From positions 1 to 53,049 of the forward strand of contig JAJPJC010000103.1 in NCBI GenBank assembly GCA_021324445.1: 53,049 nucleotides of DNA. Direction: 5' to 3'. Every line of letters begins with the position of its first letter. Positions within the stretch are counted from its first letter, which is position 1. The translations under genes were made by a program, and so were the position numbers. The stretch comes from Isosphaeraceae bacterium. Its GTDB lineage: Bacteria; Planctomycetota; Planctomycetia; Isosphaerales; Isosphaeraceae. Below are positions 40,772 through 49,355 of the stretch, piece by piece. Under the pieces are notes generated by a model, which was not told the origin of the DNA, made no database searches, and saw only the letters and a list, made by a program, of their open reading frames with translations.

Positions 40772-41241
40772 TCTGATGGGGTCTCTGGCGGGGCCTGGGA
40801 AAACAGTCGGAGCAAGGCGGGCGGTTCGAGGATGGTGAGCCAGGGGAACTGCTGCCGGAACCCCTCATCGTTCATCAAGTCGAGGAGGTCTCGATCCCAG
40901 CTCACGAGATAGGAGGCTACGGAAGCAATCGCCAGGTTGAGATAACGCTCATCTTTCGGATCACGCTCGAGCCGGTATGCCTCGGGTACTTCCGAGAGCA
41001 TCGCGGCTCGGGCGTGGACATCTCGCAAGAAGGCTTCGACTGCCTCATCCGTCAAGCCGGGCAGTTTCCGCCTGACCTTCGGGCGGCTCAGGACGTCGGC
41101 CGCCTCAGCCAGGATCTCCGGGCTCACACAGAGGACCAGCCGGCCGCTGCGGACGAGCTCATAGCAGGCACAGGCCGGCCCCTTCGCATTGGCCAGTGCC
41201 TGGACGAATACCATGCAGTCGAATACGGCGGCGGGCGTCAT
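40768..41241 (-). CDS. PIN-domain protein, toxin-like
   Basis: 157 residues from ATG 41241 (MTPAAVFDCMVFVQALANAK). Acidic residues fit the PIN fold: D in AVFDCMVF, E in SPEILAEAADVL, then DERYLNLAIASVASYLVSWD and RDLLDL. This is the PIN_3-type of putative toxin found with short RHH-like antitoxins. Its start overlaps the antitoxin stop as ATGA and its own stop overlaps the symporter start as ATGA. The protein likely cuts RNA when freed of antitoxin. Association with a transporter is unusual. Confidence 0.85.
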   Translation of the reverse strand: MTPAAVFDCMVFVQALANAKGPACACYELVRSGRLVLCVSPEILAEAADVLSRPKVRRKLPGLTDEAVEAFLRDVHARAAMLSEVPEAYRLERDPKDERYLNLAIASVASYLVSWDRDLLDLMNDEGFRQQFPWLTILEPPALLRLFSQAPPETPSE

Positions 41242-41501
41242 GACGTCTTGCTCGGCCGGCCGTGCTGCTCCCGCCAAATGTCCTCCCTCACCTCTTCGAC
41301 CAAGGCGGTCAAGTCCTCATCAGTCAGGCCACTCCGCTCGAAGTTGCGACGCACCGGGGCGAGGATGGCATCGAGGTTTTCCGCCCCGAGGTCACGATCG
41401 ATCAGGTGATGGACGTAGGCGGTAACCTCCTGTCCGGCCTGGGCCGCTCGCTTGGCAAGCCGCCGCTCCTGCTCGGGATTGAGGCTGATCGTAATGGTCA
41501 T
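41238..41501 (-). CDS. RHH-like antitoxin of the PIN module
   Basis: 87 residues from ATG 41501 (MTITISLNPEQERRLAKRAA). The first 35 residues have the strand-helix-helix order of RHH antitoxins, with AAQAGQEVTAYVHHLIDRDL in the second helix. The C-terminus (LTDEDLTALVEEVREDIWRE) would wrap around the toxin. Its stop overlaps the PIN gene start by 4 bp. As an RHH protein it should bind operators upstream; the 192 bp before it include a CACTGGCTCTCTCTCGCTGT stretch but no clear palindrome that I can find. Confidence 0.82.
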   Translation of the reverse strand: MTITISLNPEQERRLAKRAAQAGQEVTAYVHHLIDRDLGAENLDAILAPVRRNFERSGLTDEDLTALVEEVREDIWREQHGRPSKTS

Positions 41502-41693
41502 CGCGCACCTCGACTGGGTACTCGGGTCAACGCTTTCTCCTAGCGTATCACTGGCTCTCTCTCGCTGTCATCCTACGAGCCTTCCCCGGACCACGACGCG
41601 CCCCCCTTTTTCTCCTCGGACCGATTCGGTGACAATGGCTTTCCGGGCCGCCGAGGAGCGGGACGCGACGGCGGCCGACCCGGGAGCGAGACG

Positions 41694-44066
41694 ATGCGGA
41701 CTGCGGCCGGCCCGGTTCTGCGGAAGGTTTGCCTGCTCGGCCTGGGGCTGGTCGCCCTGTCGCTGGGGGTGTCCCTGGTGGCGACCGACCCGGAGCCGGC
41801 GACCCTGCCCTCGCGGGCGCGTCGATGGCTGGCGAGCCGGTCGTGGCGGTCGACGGCGCCGGCGCCCCCGTCGCCGCCGGCTGGCCCGCGCGCGGCGGAC
41901 GAGGAGGACCTCCGCCCCTTCTCGGATATCACGGCCGACGACAGCGGCTATGCGACGGCCATCCGCTTCTCGAAGCCGATCACCGACCCGACGTCGCTGG
42001 CCCAGATCCGCGACTCGGTCGTGGGGCGGGGCCGCCGGGGGATCGCCTACCTGGAGGCCAAGCTCGCCGGCCTGCCGCCCGGCGACCCGGCGACTCCCTC
42101 CACCACGACCGACATCCACCGGCTCATCGGCTACTTGCTGCTGTATGAAGGGGACTGGGACCAGGCCAGTGCCCACCTCGCCGTGGCGCAGACCACCGAC
42201 CCGGCCCGGCCGGCCTTGTTCCGGGCCAACCTGGACGCCTTGCGGGGGGTTGCCGCCCTGCGGCGCGGCGAGATCGAGAACTGCGTGGCCTGCTGCAACG
42301 AGTCGAGCTGCATCTTCCCCCTGGCCGGCGCCGCCGTCCATCGCCGGACCGCCGGCTCGCGCGAGGCGATCGGGCACTTCCGGCGCTACCTTCAGCAGCG
42401 GCCGGAGGACCTGGGAGTCCGCTGGCTGCTCAACGTCGCCTACATGACCCTGGGGGAGTATCCCGCGGGGGTTCCCCCCGAGCTGCTGCTGCCGCTGGGC
42501 CGGTTCGCCACCGCGGCGGGGGACGACCCGCGCCGGATGGTCAACGTGGCCGCCCGGGTCGGGCTCAACGCGCGGGGCGAGTCGATGGCCGGCGGCTGCC
42601 TGGTCGACGACTTCGACGGCGACGGCCTCCTCGACGTCTTCATGCCCACCACCGACCCCGAACGCGGAGCCTTGTTGCTGCGCAACCGCGGCGACGGCAG
42701 CTTCGCCGACGTTGGCGACGCCGCCGGGTTGGCCGACCAGGTCCTGTCGCTGAACGCCTGCCACGCCGATTTCGACAACGACGGCGCCCTGGACATCCTG
42801 ATGCTCCGCGGCGCCTGGGAGGTCCCCCGGCGGATGACCCTCTTGCGCAACCGCGGGGGCCGCTTCGAGGACGTCACGCTCGGAGCCGGCCTGGGCCGGC
42901 CGATCGCCACACAGGCCGCCGGCTGGGCCGACTACGACAACGACGGCCACGTCGACCTCTACGTCGCCGGCGAGTTCGACCCCCACCGCCCCGACCCGCG
43001 CAACCGGGGCCGGCTCTACCACAACCGCGGCGACGGCACCTTCGAGGATCGCGCCGACGCCGCCGGCGTGGCCAACGACCGGTTCGGCAAGGGGGTGGCC
43101 TGGGGCGATTACGACGGCGACGGCCGGCCGGATCTCTACGTCTCCAACCTGGGCCAGCCCAACCGGCTCTATCACAATGAAGGGGACGGCACCTTCCGCG
43201 ACGTCGCCGTGGTGCTGGGCGTGACCGAGCCGCTCCACAGCTTCGCCTGCTGGTTCTGGGACTACGACAACGACGGCCGGCTCGACCTCTGGGTCAACCC
43301 CTACGGCGCATCGCTCTCGGAGGTGATCCGGGACCAGCTCGGCCAGTCCACCGCCGGGGAGCGGCCGCGGCTCTATCGCAACGTCGGCGAGCCGAACGTC
43401 TTCCGCGACGTGACGGCGGAACTCGGCCTGGACCGGGTCGTCCTGCCCATGGGCTCGAACTTCGGCGACCTGGACAACGACGGGTTCCTGGACATCTACC
43501 TGGGGACCGGCCGGCCCTCGTACGCCTACCTGATGCCCAACCTGTTGTTCCGCAACGACGGTGGCCGCCGGTTCGAGGACATCACCGCGGCGACCGGGAC
43601 CGGCCACCTCCAGAAGGGGCACGGCGTGGCCTTCGCGGACTGGGACCGCGACGGCGACGCCGACATCTTCCTGGAAGCCGGCGGCGCCGCCCCGGGCGAC
43701 CGGGCCCACAACGTCCTGTTCCAGAACCCGGGATCCGGCCACCACTGGCTGACCATCAAGCTGGTGGGAACCCGGACCAACCGCGCGGCGCTGGGGGCCG
43801 GCATCCGGGTCGACCTGCCGGGTCCCGACGGCACGGTCGTCTCCCGATACCGGACCATCACGACCGGTTCGAGCTTCGGCGGCAACCCCCTGGCCTGCAC
43901 CGTCGGCCTGGGCCCGGCCCGGGCGATCCCCGCGCTGGAGGTCTCCTGGCCGGCGAGCCGGACCCGCCAGACCTTCCGCGACGTCCCCGTCGATCGCAGC
44001 ATCGAGATCACCGAGGGACGGCCGGGCTTCCGCGTCCTCGACGTGCCGCCAATCGTACCGCCGTAG
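41694..44066 (+). CDS. CRTAC1/ASPIC-UnbV family protein with TPR-like N-terminus
   Basis: 790 residues from ATG 41694. A signal peptide or anchor is at about 5-30 (GPVLRKVCLLGLGLVALSLG). Residues about 90-280 are TPR-like helices with a Cys cluster ENCVACCNESSCIFPLAG. From about residue 300 there are FG-GAP/VCBS propeller repeats with Ca2+-type loops (DDFDGDGLLDVF, DFDNDGALDIL, DYDNDGHVDLYV, DYDGDGRPDLYV, DLDNDGFLDIYL). The C-terminus is ASPIC/UnbV (HHWLTIKLVGTRTNRAALGA). Such proteins are exported and bind ligands; the role in planctomycetes is unknown. A second family member lies at 46482-48431. Confidence 0.9.
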   Translation: MRTAAGPVLRKVCLLGLGLVALSLGVSLVATDPEPATLPSRARRWLASRSWRSTAPAPPSPPAGPRAADEEDLRPFSDITADDSGYATAIRFSKPITDPTSLAQIRDSVVGRGRRGIAYLEAKLAGLPPGDPATPSTTTDIHRLIGYLLLYEGDWDQASAHLAVAQTTDPARPALFRANLDALRGVAALRRGEIENCVACCNESSCIFPLAGAAVHRRTAGSREAIGHFRRYLQQRPEDLGVRWLLNVAYMTLGEYPAGVPPELLLPLGRFATAAGDDPRRMVNVAARVGLNARGESMAGGCLVDDFDGDGLLDVFMPTTDPERGALLLRNRGDGSFADVGDAAGLADQVLSLNACHADFDNDGALDILMLRGAWEVPRRMTLLRNRGGRFEDVTLGAGLGRPIATQAAGWADYDNDGHVDLYVAGEFDPHRPDPRNRGRLYHNRGDGTFEDRADAAGVANDRFGKGVAWGDYDGDGRPDLYVSNLGQPNRLYHNEGDGTFRDVAVVLGVTEPLHSFACWFWDYDNDGRLDLWVNPYGASLSEVIRDQLGQSTAGERPRLYRNVGEPNVFRDVTAELGLDRVVLPMGSNFGDLDNDGFLDIYLGTGRPSYAYLMPNLLFRNDGGRRFEDITAATGTGHLQKGHGVAFADWDRDGDADIFLEAGGAAPGDRAHNVLFQNPGSGHHWLTIKLVGTRTNRAALGAGIRVDLPGPDGTVVSRYRTITTGSSFGGNPLACTVGLGPARAIPALEVSWPASRTRQTFRDVPVDRSIEITEGRPGFRVLDVPPIVPP

Positions 44067-44120
44067 GCCCGTCTCACCGGCAGATGACCGGCGGCCGCGT
44101 TGGCGAAATCTGACGATCGA

Positions 44121-44150
44121 TTGACGATGACGCCATGATCGCATTACACT
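44121..44150 (+). promoter_or_regulatory. Candidate sigma-70 promoter of the DUF1559 gene
   Basis: TTGACG (44121-44126) and TACACT (44145-44150) are separated by 18 bp. The ATG at 44203 lies 53 bp downstream of the -10. This is one of only two convincing promoters in the window. Confidence 0.5.
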
Positions 44151-44202
44151 CGGGATTCAGTCATCTCCCTTTCTGTTCCGGTCGTGCATCCCAAGGGAAA
44201 TC

Positions 44203-45333
44203 ATGCCCATGAGAAATCCAGTCCGCGAGCGACGGGGATTCACCCTGATTGAATTGCTCGTCGTGATCGCCATCATCGCCGTGTTGATCGCCCTGCTGTT
44301 GCCCGCGGTGCAGTCGGCCCGCGAGGCGGCGCGGCGCGCCCAGTGCGTCAACAACCTCAAGCAACTGGGCCTGGCCGCGCACAATTACATCTCGCAGACC
44401 AACGTCTTCCCCAACCAGACGATCCAGAACACGACCTACTGGGCGTGGGAGCCGTCCTGGGCGGCCGCGATCCTGCCGATGCTGGAGCAGCAGCCGATCT
44501 ACAACGCGATCAACTTCAGCGTCCCCATGCTCGACCTGGGCCCCTTCACCGGCGCGAGCTTCCCGCAGAACACGACGGCCGGGCTGACCTTCCTGCCGAC
44601 CTTCATCTGCCCCTCCGAGAGCATCATCCATCAGGCGGGCTACCAACTGGTGGAATATGCCCAGACCAACTACGCCGGCAACTACGGCGGCCCGGCGATG
44701 CTGACCTCGTGCAACGGCCTGATCGTCCCGGCCAAGGGGGACCTCTACGTGAGGACGCCCGGTACGGGGACGCTCTCCATCGCCGCGGTCACCGACGGGA
44801 CCAGCAACACGGCGATGTTCAGCGAGCACCTGCTGGGCTACGGCAGCGGGGAGCTGGACAATCCGGCGGTCTCCCCCGCCGTCGCCGGCTCGCCCTGGGC
44901 GAAGCGGGCGCTGTTCCTGGCCTCCTCGGTGACCGTGGACGCCGATGCGGGCGACCTGGTCACGCTGCAGAAATTCGTCGCCGCCTGCCAGGCCATCCCC
45001 GGCGGGACGGAGCCCACGGAAGACGCGACCTTCGGGGCTCAGTGGATCATGGCCCAGGGCTATGACACCGCCAGCGTCTCCTACACACACGTGATGACCC
45101 CCAATAAATACTCGTGCATCGGCAACGGTGCGGGCTGGCCGACGTTCCTCTCCGACGGAGCCCAAGGAGGGTACGCCGCGGCCATCACGGCGACCAGCAA
45201 CCACCCCGGCGGGGTCAACGTCTGCATGGGTGACGGCCATGTCCAGTTCGTGAAGGACTCGGTCAGCTTCCCGACGTGGTGGGCCCTGGGGTCGCGGAAC
45301 CTGGGCGAAGTCATCAGCGCCGACTCGTATTGA
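44203..45333 (+). CDS. DUF1559 protein with prepilin-type N-terminus
   Basis: 376 residues from ATG 44203 (ATG 44209 is an alternative). The prepilin signal is textbook: RRGFTLIELLVVIAIIAVLI with the cleavage site before F. AREAARRAQCVNNLKQLGLA then opens the DUF1559 region. The family's C-terminal H-x9-DG motif is seen as HPGGVNVCMGDGHVQFVKDS. DUF1559 (SBP_bac_10) proteins occur in dozens to hundreds of copies per planctomycete genome and are surface or periplasmic pseudopilin-like proteins whose job is unknown. A small lipoprotein follows 32 bp downstream, the usual companion. Confidence 0.95.
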   Translation: MPMRNPVRERRGFTLIELLVVIAIIAVLIALLLPAVQSAREAARRAQCVNNLKQLGLAAHNYISQTNVFPNQTIQNTTYWAWEPSWAAAILPMLEQQPIYNAINFSVPMLDLGPFTGASFPQNTTAGLTFLPTFICPSESIIHQAGYQLVEYAQTNYAGNYGGPAMLTSCNGLIVPAKGDLYVRTPGTGTLSIAAVTDGTSNTAMFSEHLLGYGSGELDNPAVSPAVAGSPWAKRALFLASSVTVDADAGDLVTLQKFVAACQAIPGGTEPTEDATFGAQWIMAQGYDTASVSYTHVMTPNKYSCIGNGAGWPTFLSDGAQGGYAAAITATSNHPGGVNVCMGDGHVQFVKDSVSFPTWWALGSRNLGEVISADSY

Positions 45334-45365
45334 CCGGATCGGATCTCCCTCCCAGGAGCTTCACC

Positions 45366-45578
45366 TTGAGGCATCATCGTCGTGCCGCACTCGTCGCGAG
45401 TGCCCTGGCGTGTCTCGGGACCGGCTGCGGTTCGGGCAGCGACCGGAGGACGCCCGCTGCCACCGCGATCCCCAGCCCCAATCGCCGGATCCTGGCCAAT
45501 GAGAAACTCAAGGAGCTGATCGGCAAGGACGGTAAGCCCATCTGGACACCAGGCAAGCCGATGCGACCCCCGAAGTGA
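45366..45578 (+). CDS. Small lipoprotein, companion of the DUF1559 gene
   Basis: 70 residues from TTG 45366, with CAGGAGCTTCACC in front. RHHRRAALVASALACLGTGC ends in a lipobox Cys (LGTGC). The mature part is short (RRILANEKLKELIGKDGKPI). Lipoproteins of this size directly downstream of DUF1559 genes are a recurring planctomycete pattern. Another start further upstream (45276) would lack the ribosome site and place the lipobox too deep. The function is unknown. Confidence 0.7.
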   Translation: MRHHRRAALVASALACLGTGCGSGSDRRTPAATAIPSPNRRILANEKLKELIGKDGKPIWTPGKPMRPPK

Positions 45579-45590
45579 GAGGGTCCAGCC

Positions 45591-46454
45591 GTGGCCGCAA
45601 CGCCCCCGGAACCGAGGCCCGTGCCCGAGCCGATCGAGGAGCGCGCGCGGGGTCCGGCCGGCACGGCGGCGGGCGGTGGCGATCCCGGGCCCGGTGCGGG
45701 CCCGCGCGCACCCCTCGGCATGATGCTGGCCGCCGGCCTGGTCGTCGGGGTCCTCTCCTGGCTGGCCGGCGAGATGGCCAGGCACGCCTTCCCGGCGCGT
45801 CAGGTCCTGATGACCAACCGGCGGGGTGTCCAGGCCCTGGGAGCCACGGACCGGACGGCGGCCGCAGCCGAGGTCAAGAACGTCGCGCTCTCCTCAGGTC
45901 TCTTCGGCGCCCTACTCGGGACGGCCCTGGGTGCCTGCGGCGGACTCGGCCGCCGCTCGCGTGCCGCGGCGCGGCGCGCCGCCCTGATCGGCCTGGGGGC
46001 GGGGGCCGTGGCGGGTATGGGGATGGCCCTGGCGATCGTGCCGCGGTATTTCCGATGGTACCTCCGCCTCCGCCCGGAGGGCCTGGTCCCGCCGCTGCTG
46101 ATGCATGGGGGGATCTGGGGGGCCATCGGCGCCGCCGGCGGGCTGGCTTTCGGCCTGGGCCTGGGCGGCCGCGGGCACGCGGCCAGGGCCCTGCTCGGCG
46201 GCCTGCTGGGTGCCCTGATGGGAACAGCCCTCTACGAGATCCTCGGCGCCCTGGCCTTCCCGATGTCCCGCACCGATCATCCGGTGGCCGCCGATTGGGC
46301 CCCTCGGCTGCTGGCCCGGCTGCTGGTCGCCACCCTCGCCGCCGTTGCCACGACGATGGCCGTCGCCGACCCGGGGCCGACGACAGGGAATCACGTAGGT
46401 CAGGCTGTCCAGCCTGACAGCAAGGAATCACGTAGGTCAGGCTGTCCAGCCTGA
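45591..46454 (+). CDS. Glycine-rich membrane protein with repeat-derived C-terminus
   Basis: 287 residues from GTG 45591 (GAGAGGG upstream). Five to six hydrophobic helices are seen (LGMMLAAGLVVGVLSWLAGE, SSGLFGALLGTALGACGGLG, RAALIGLGAGAVAGMGMALA, GGIWGAIGAAGGLAFGLGLG, ALLGGLLGALMGTALYEILG). No family is recognised. The last 23 residues (after PGPTTG) are encoded by two copies of a 32-bp repeat at 46387-46455, whose second copy supplies the TGA. The native C-terminus may have been shorter or longer before the repeats arrived. The next gene begins 27 bp later. Confidence 0.7.
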   Translation: MAATPPEPRPVPEPIEERARGPAGTAAGGGDPGPGAGPRAPLGMMLAAGLVVGVLSWLAGEMARHAFPARQVLMTNRRGVQALGATDRTAAAAEVKNVALSSGLFGALLGTALGACGGLGRRSRAAARRAALIGLGAGAVAGMGMALAIVPRYFRWYLRLRPEGLVPPLLMHGGIWGAIGAAGGLAFGLGLGGRGHAARALLGGLLGALMGTALYEILGALAFPMSRTDHPVAADWAPRLLARLLVATLAAVATTMAVADPGPTTGNHVGQAVQPDSKESRRSGCPA

Positions 46455-46455
46455 C
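46387..46455. repeat. Two direct copies of a 32-bp palindrome-bearing repeat
   Basis: Copies at 46387-46418 and 46424-46455 are identical. Each contains GTCAGGCTGTCCAGCCTGAC, a near-perfect palindrome, preceded by GGAATCACGTAG. They are 37 bp apart from start to start. The repeat provides the end of the reading frame of the membrane-protein gene. Confidence 0.9.
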
Positions 46456-46481
46456 CGACGGACTCGCCGGAGGACTAACCG

Positions 46482-48431
46482 ATGCCAGGGTCGTCCCCCG
46501 GAGACCGGCTTGGGGTCTGGTGCCGATCGATGACCTGCCTGGGCCTCATCCTGGCCGGTTGCGACGACGCGAGCTTGACCGGCGAGCCCGACACTGTGCC
46601 CGTCCGGGTGAGGGAGCCTGGAGACCCGGCCGTCCGGCGCTCTCCCGGTCTGAGCCCCCGCATGAACTTCATCGCGATGGCGGACTCCATCTCCAGCCTC
46701 TCGCGCGACCCCAGCCCTTTCCGATTCAACGACATCCGCGCGGAGAGCGGGATCGACTTCGTCCACGTCTCGGGCACGACCGACGAGAAGCATTACCCGA
46801 CCGCCAACGGCTCGGGCGTGGCGCTGTTCGACTACGACGGCGACGGCCGGCTCGACCTGTACTTCGCCACCGCCACCCCCCTGCCCCTCGGCACGGCGCA
46901 GACCGGACCCAACCGGCTGTACAGGAACCTCGGCCGCGGCCGGTTCCGGGACGTCACGGCGGAGTCGGGCCTGGTCTTCGCCGGCTTCTGCCACGGGATC
47001 ATCGCCGGCGACCTCGACAACGACGGCGACCCGGACGTCTTCCTGTGCAACTACGGACCGAACGCCGTGTTCCTCAACAACGGCGACGGCACCTTCCGCG
47101 ACATCAGCCACTCGGCCGGGATCGACGCTCCGGGCTGGTCGTCGGGGGGCGCGCTGCTGGACTACGACAACGACGGCAACCTGGACCTCTACGTCGCCAG
47201 CTACGGCGAGTGGCAGTACCCGCGCGACGTGGGCCACCGCGGTCCGGAATGGGCTCCGCTCTACCGATCCCCGGAGGAGGTCCGCACGGTCAAGCATCGG
47301 CTGTACCGCAACAACGGCGACCGGACTTTCACCGACGTGACCGACCGGGCCGGCCTGGGCCGGACCGACGGCCACGGCTTCGGCGTGGTCGCCGCCGACC
47401 TCAACGGCGACGGCCGGATTGACCTCTACGTCGCCAACGACATGAACCCGAACTTCCTCTACCTCAACCGGGGCGACGGGACGTTCGCGGACGCCACCGA
47501 GACCTCGGGCGCCGCCTTCAACGCCGAGGGCGTGCCGCAGTCGAGCATGGGGGTCGACGCCGAGGACTGCGACGGCGACGGCCGCCCCGAGCTGATCGTG
47601 ACCAACTTCCAGGGCGAGTACACCGCCTACTATCAGAACCTCTCCGGCACGGATCCAGTCCCGGCCCGCCCCGGCGAACCCCCCCCTGCCCTCTTCCGCG
47701 ACCGGTCGGCGGCGGTCGGCCTGGCCGCCGACAGCAAGCCCTGGGTCGGCTGGGGCTGCGCCCTGGCCGACTTCGACAACGACGGCTGGCCCGACTGCTT
47801 CGTCACCAACGGCCACGTCGACGACAATCGGGGCAAGATCAGCCCGGTCCTGAGCTTCCCCGAGCCGCCGCTGTTGCACCGCAACGTCCCGGTCGACTCC
47901 GGCGCGCAGGCCGGCGGGTTGCGCCGGCGGTTCCAGCTCTCGACCCGGGACGTCGGGCCGTACTTCGCCGCCAAGCACGCCGGCCGGGGCGCCGCCTTCG
48001 GCGACATCGACGACGACGGCGACATCGACATCATCGTCAACCACAAGGACGGACCCCCGGCCATCCTCCGCAACGACACCCCGGGCGAGAACCGCTGGAT
48101 CCGCCTGAAACTGGTCGGGACCCGGAGCAACCGCGACGCGATCGGCGCCACCGTCAAGGTCACCGCCGGCGGGCGGACCATCACGCGGCAGCGCAAGGGC
48201 GGTTGCAGCCTGGAGTCGACCCACGACCCGCGGCTGCTGATCGGCCTGGGCGTGGTCGATGAGGTCGCCCGGGTGACCATCCGCTGGCCCTCCGGCACCG
48301 TCAGCACGCTCGAGCACCTGGCGCCGAACACGACGTATGAGGTCGTCGAGCCGAACGACCAGGACGGCAAGGCGGTGGTGACCGCAATGCCGCGCGCGCC
48401 GAGCCCAGTGAAGACGATCGGGGTGCGCTAA
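46482..48431 (+). CDS. CRTAC1/ASPIC-UnbV lipoprotein
   Basis: 649 residues from ATG 46482. A lipobox is present (SMTCLGLILAGCDDASL; the Cys follows the AG). Repeated FG-GAP/VCBS units contain DYDGDGRLDLYF, DLDNDGDPDVFL, DYDNDGNLDLYV, DLNGDGRIDLYV and DFDNDGWPDCFV. ASPIC/UnbV ends the protein (NRWIRLKLVGTRSNRDAIGA, then VTIRWPSGTVSTLEHLAPNT). It is shorter than the 790-residue paralogue and lacks its TPR-like part. Outer-membrane or periplasmic location is expected. The stop codon overlaps the stop of the convergent gene (TAA and TAG share bases 48429-48430). Confidence 0.92.
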   Translation: MPGSSPGDRLGVWCRSMTCLGLILAGCDDASLTGEPDTVPVRVREPGDPAVRRSPGLSPRMNFIAMADSISSLSRDPSPFRFNDIRAESGIDFVHVSGTTDEKHYPTANGSGVALFDYDGDGRLDLYFATATPLPLGTAQTGPNRLYRNLGRGRFRDVTAESGLVFAGFCHGIIAGDLDNDGDPDVFLCNYGPNAVFLNNGDGTFRDISHSAGIDAPGWSSGGALLDYDNDGNLDLYVASYGEWQYPRDVGHRGPEWAPLYRSPEEVRTVKHRLYRNNGDRTFTDVTDRAGLGRTDGHGFGVVAADLNGDGRIDLYVANDMNPNFLYLNRGDGTFADATETSGAAFNAEGVPQSSMGVDAEDCDGDGRPELIVTNFQGEYTAYYQNLSGTDPVPARPGEPPPALFRDRSAAVGLAADSKPWVGWGCALADFDNDGWPDCFVTNGHVDDNRGKISPVLSFPEPPLLHRNVPVDSGAQAGGLRRRFQLSTRDVGPYFAAKHAGRGAAFGDIDDDGDIDIIVNHKDGPPAILRNDTPGENRWIRLKLVGTRSNRDAIGATVKVTAGGRTITRQRKGGCSLESTHDPRLLIGLGVVDEVARVTIRWPSGTVSTLEHLAPNTTYEVVEPNDQDGKAVVTAMPRAPSPVKTIGVR

Positions 48432-48880
48432 AGAGTCGGGGAACGCTTCAGGCGCCCCGTGGTTGGCTTGCGCGCTCTGGGCGTTCCCCGCTCGACGATC
48501 TTGAGCCGTGCTGCCTCGATCAAGGTCTCCACATATTCCGAGCCGATATTCCGAGTGCCCCTGAGGTACTCATAGACCGCGGACGCAGACAAGGTCGCGC
48601 AGCGCGCGTGGGCCTTCTTCCACAGTTCGTAGCGCGTCATCTGATGGCGGTCGAGTGCGGCCAGGATGGCGCGACGAACTGGCCCCAGGGGCGGCCTCAC
48701 GATCTGCCCCGATGCGTCCCGGCGCACGGCGGGGCCGAGCTGGTGGTACTCCCGCTCTTCCGAGGGTTTGACCGGGATGCGCATCGCGGCCTCGAGCCGG
48801 TCCCTGTCCTGGGTCGTCCGCGCCGGGAGCTCACCCGCCGCACTGCGGACTAGCCTGGCGCTTGCTGATTTCTTTGGCAT
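48428..48880 (-). CDS. HTH antitoxin-like protein beside a BrnT remnant
   Basis: 150 residues from ATG 48880. The N-terminus (MPKKSASARLVRSAAGELPA, EAAMRIPVKPSEE) resembles BrnA-type antitoxins, while the C-terminal half has an HTH (MTRYELWKKAHARCATLSAS, AVYEYLRGTRNIGSEYVETL). The two parts look like a composite antitoxin. Its toxin, encoded upstream on the same strand and overlapping its start by 50 bp, is reduced to a BrnT C-terminal remnant. The gene therefore seems orphaned, but it is intact. Confidence 0.65.
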   Translation of the reverse strand: MPKKSASARLVRSAAGELPARTTQDRDRLEAAMRIPVKPSEEREYHQLGPAVRRDASGQIVRPPLGPVRRAILAALDRHQMTRYELWKKAHARCATLSASAVYEYLRGTRNIGSEYVETLIEAARLKIVERGTPRARKPTTGRLKRSPTL

Positions 48881-48989
48881 AGTGTTTCCGCTCCTGGGGG
48901 GTCGCACGGCGTGCGCTGATGATCCTGGTGAGAGTCCGCCCGCGCTTGCGCCGCTGGGTCCAGTGGATGAACAAGACGATGTAATCCAC
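48831..48989 (-). pseudogene. BrnT-toxin C-terminal remnant
   Basis: The frame reads VDYIVLFIHWTQRRKRGRTL followed by TRIISARRATPQERKHYAKE, which matches the C-terminal half of BrnT RNase toxins. The N-terminal half (normally containing FEWD and KH) is absent in all three frames upstream. No ribosome site precedes GTG 48989. Order and overlap with the antitoxin gene are those of a brnTA locus. Confidence 0.55.
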
Positions 48990-49290
48990 ACCGGTGGGGC
49001 CAGTGCAATGGCCCAGAGCGGCAGGCGGCGCGACCAACTCACGAGGATCAACTCCGCTGGAGAGAGAGGGACGAGAACATCCGGAGATGAGTCCGACCCC
49101 CATCTTGGTCGGTCCCCTCTGGGACGGCCAACTCGGTTTGTCGTGCATGGCCCTGCTCCTTCCGCTGGCGCAACGACGCTTGTCCCCTCTGTGTGGATGA
49201 TACGCGGCTGGTCGAAACCGAGCAACTGCGGGCGACCACCGTGGGATCCGCCTGGAGCTGGCCCAATCGGGAAGAGCCCGCGCCACCGTC

Positions 49291-49319
49291 TTGATTGTTT
49301 TCATTCTGAAAACTATAAT
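49291..49319 (+). promoter_or_regulatory. higBA promoter with operator in the spacer
   Basis: TTGATT (49291-49296) and TATAAT (49314-49319) are spaced by 17 bp, an ideal sigma-70 arrangement. The spacer is exactly GTTTTC-ATTCT-GAAAAC (49297-49313), a perfect 6-bp inverted repeat. HigA-type antitoxins bind such sites, so the pair could shut off its own transcription by covering the promoter. The higB start is 36 bp downstream of the -10. Confidence 0.8.
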
Positions 49320-49355
49320 ACCACTGTGCTGGATCGACAGTTGCGAGGGTCGCCG

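Noticed and set aside
41568..44144. Very long minus-strand ORF (858 codons) across the CRTAC1 gene, and similar antisense ORFs at 492-1844, 2448-3680, 20182-21663, 28051-29613 and 46437-48317
   Set aside because: These are antisense shadows of GC-rich genes. They are Arg/Gly/Ala/Pro/Val-rich, have no domain, and the opposite strand holds a clear family member.
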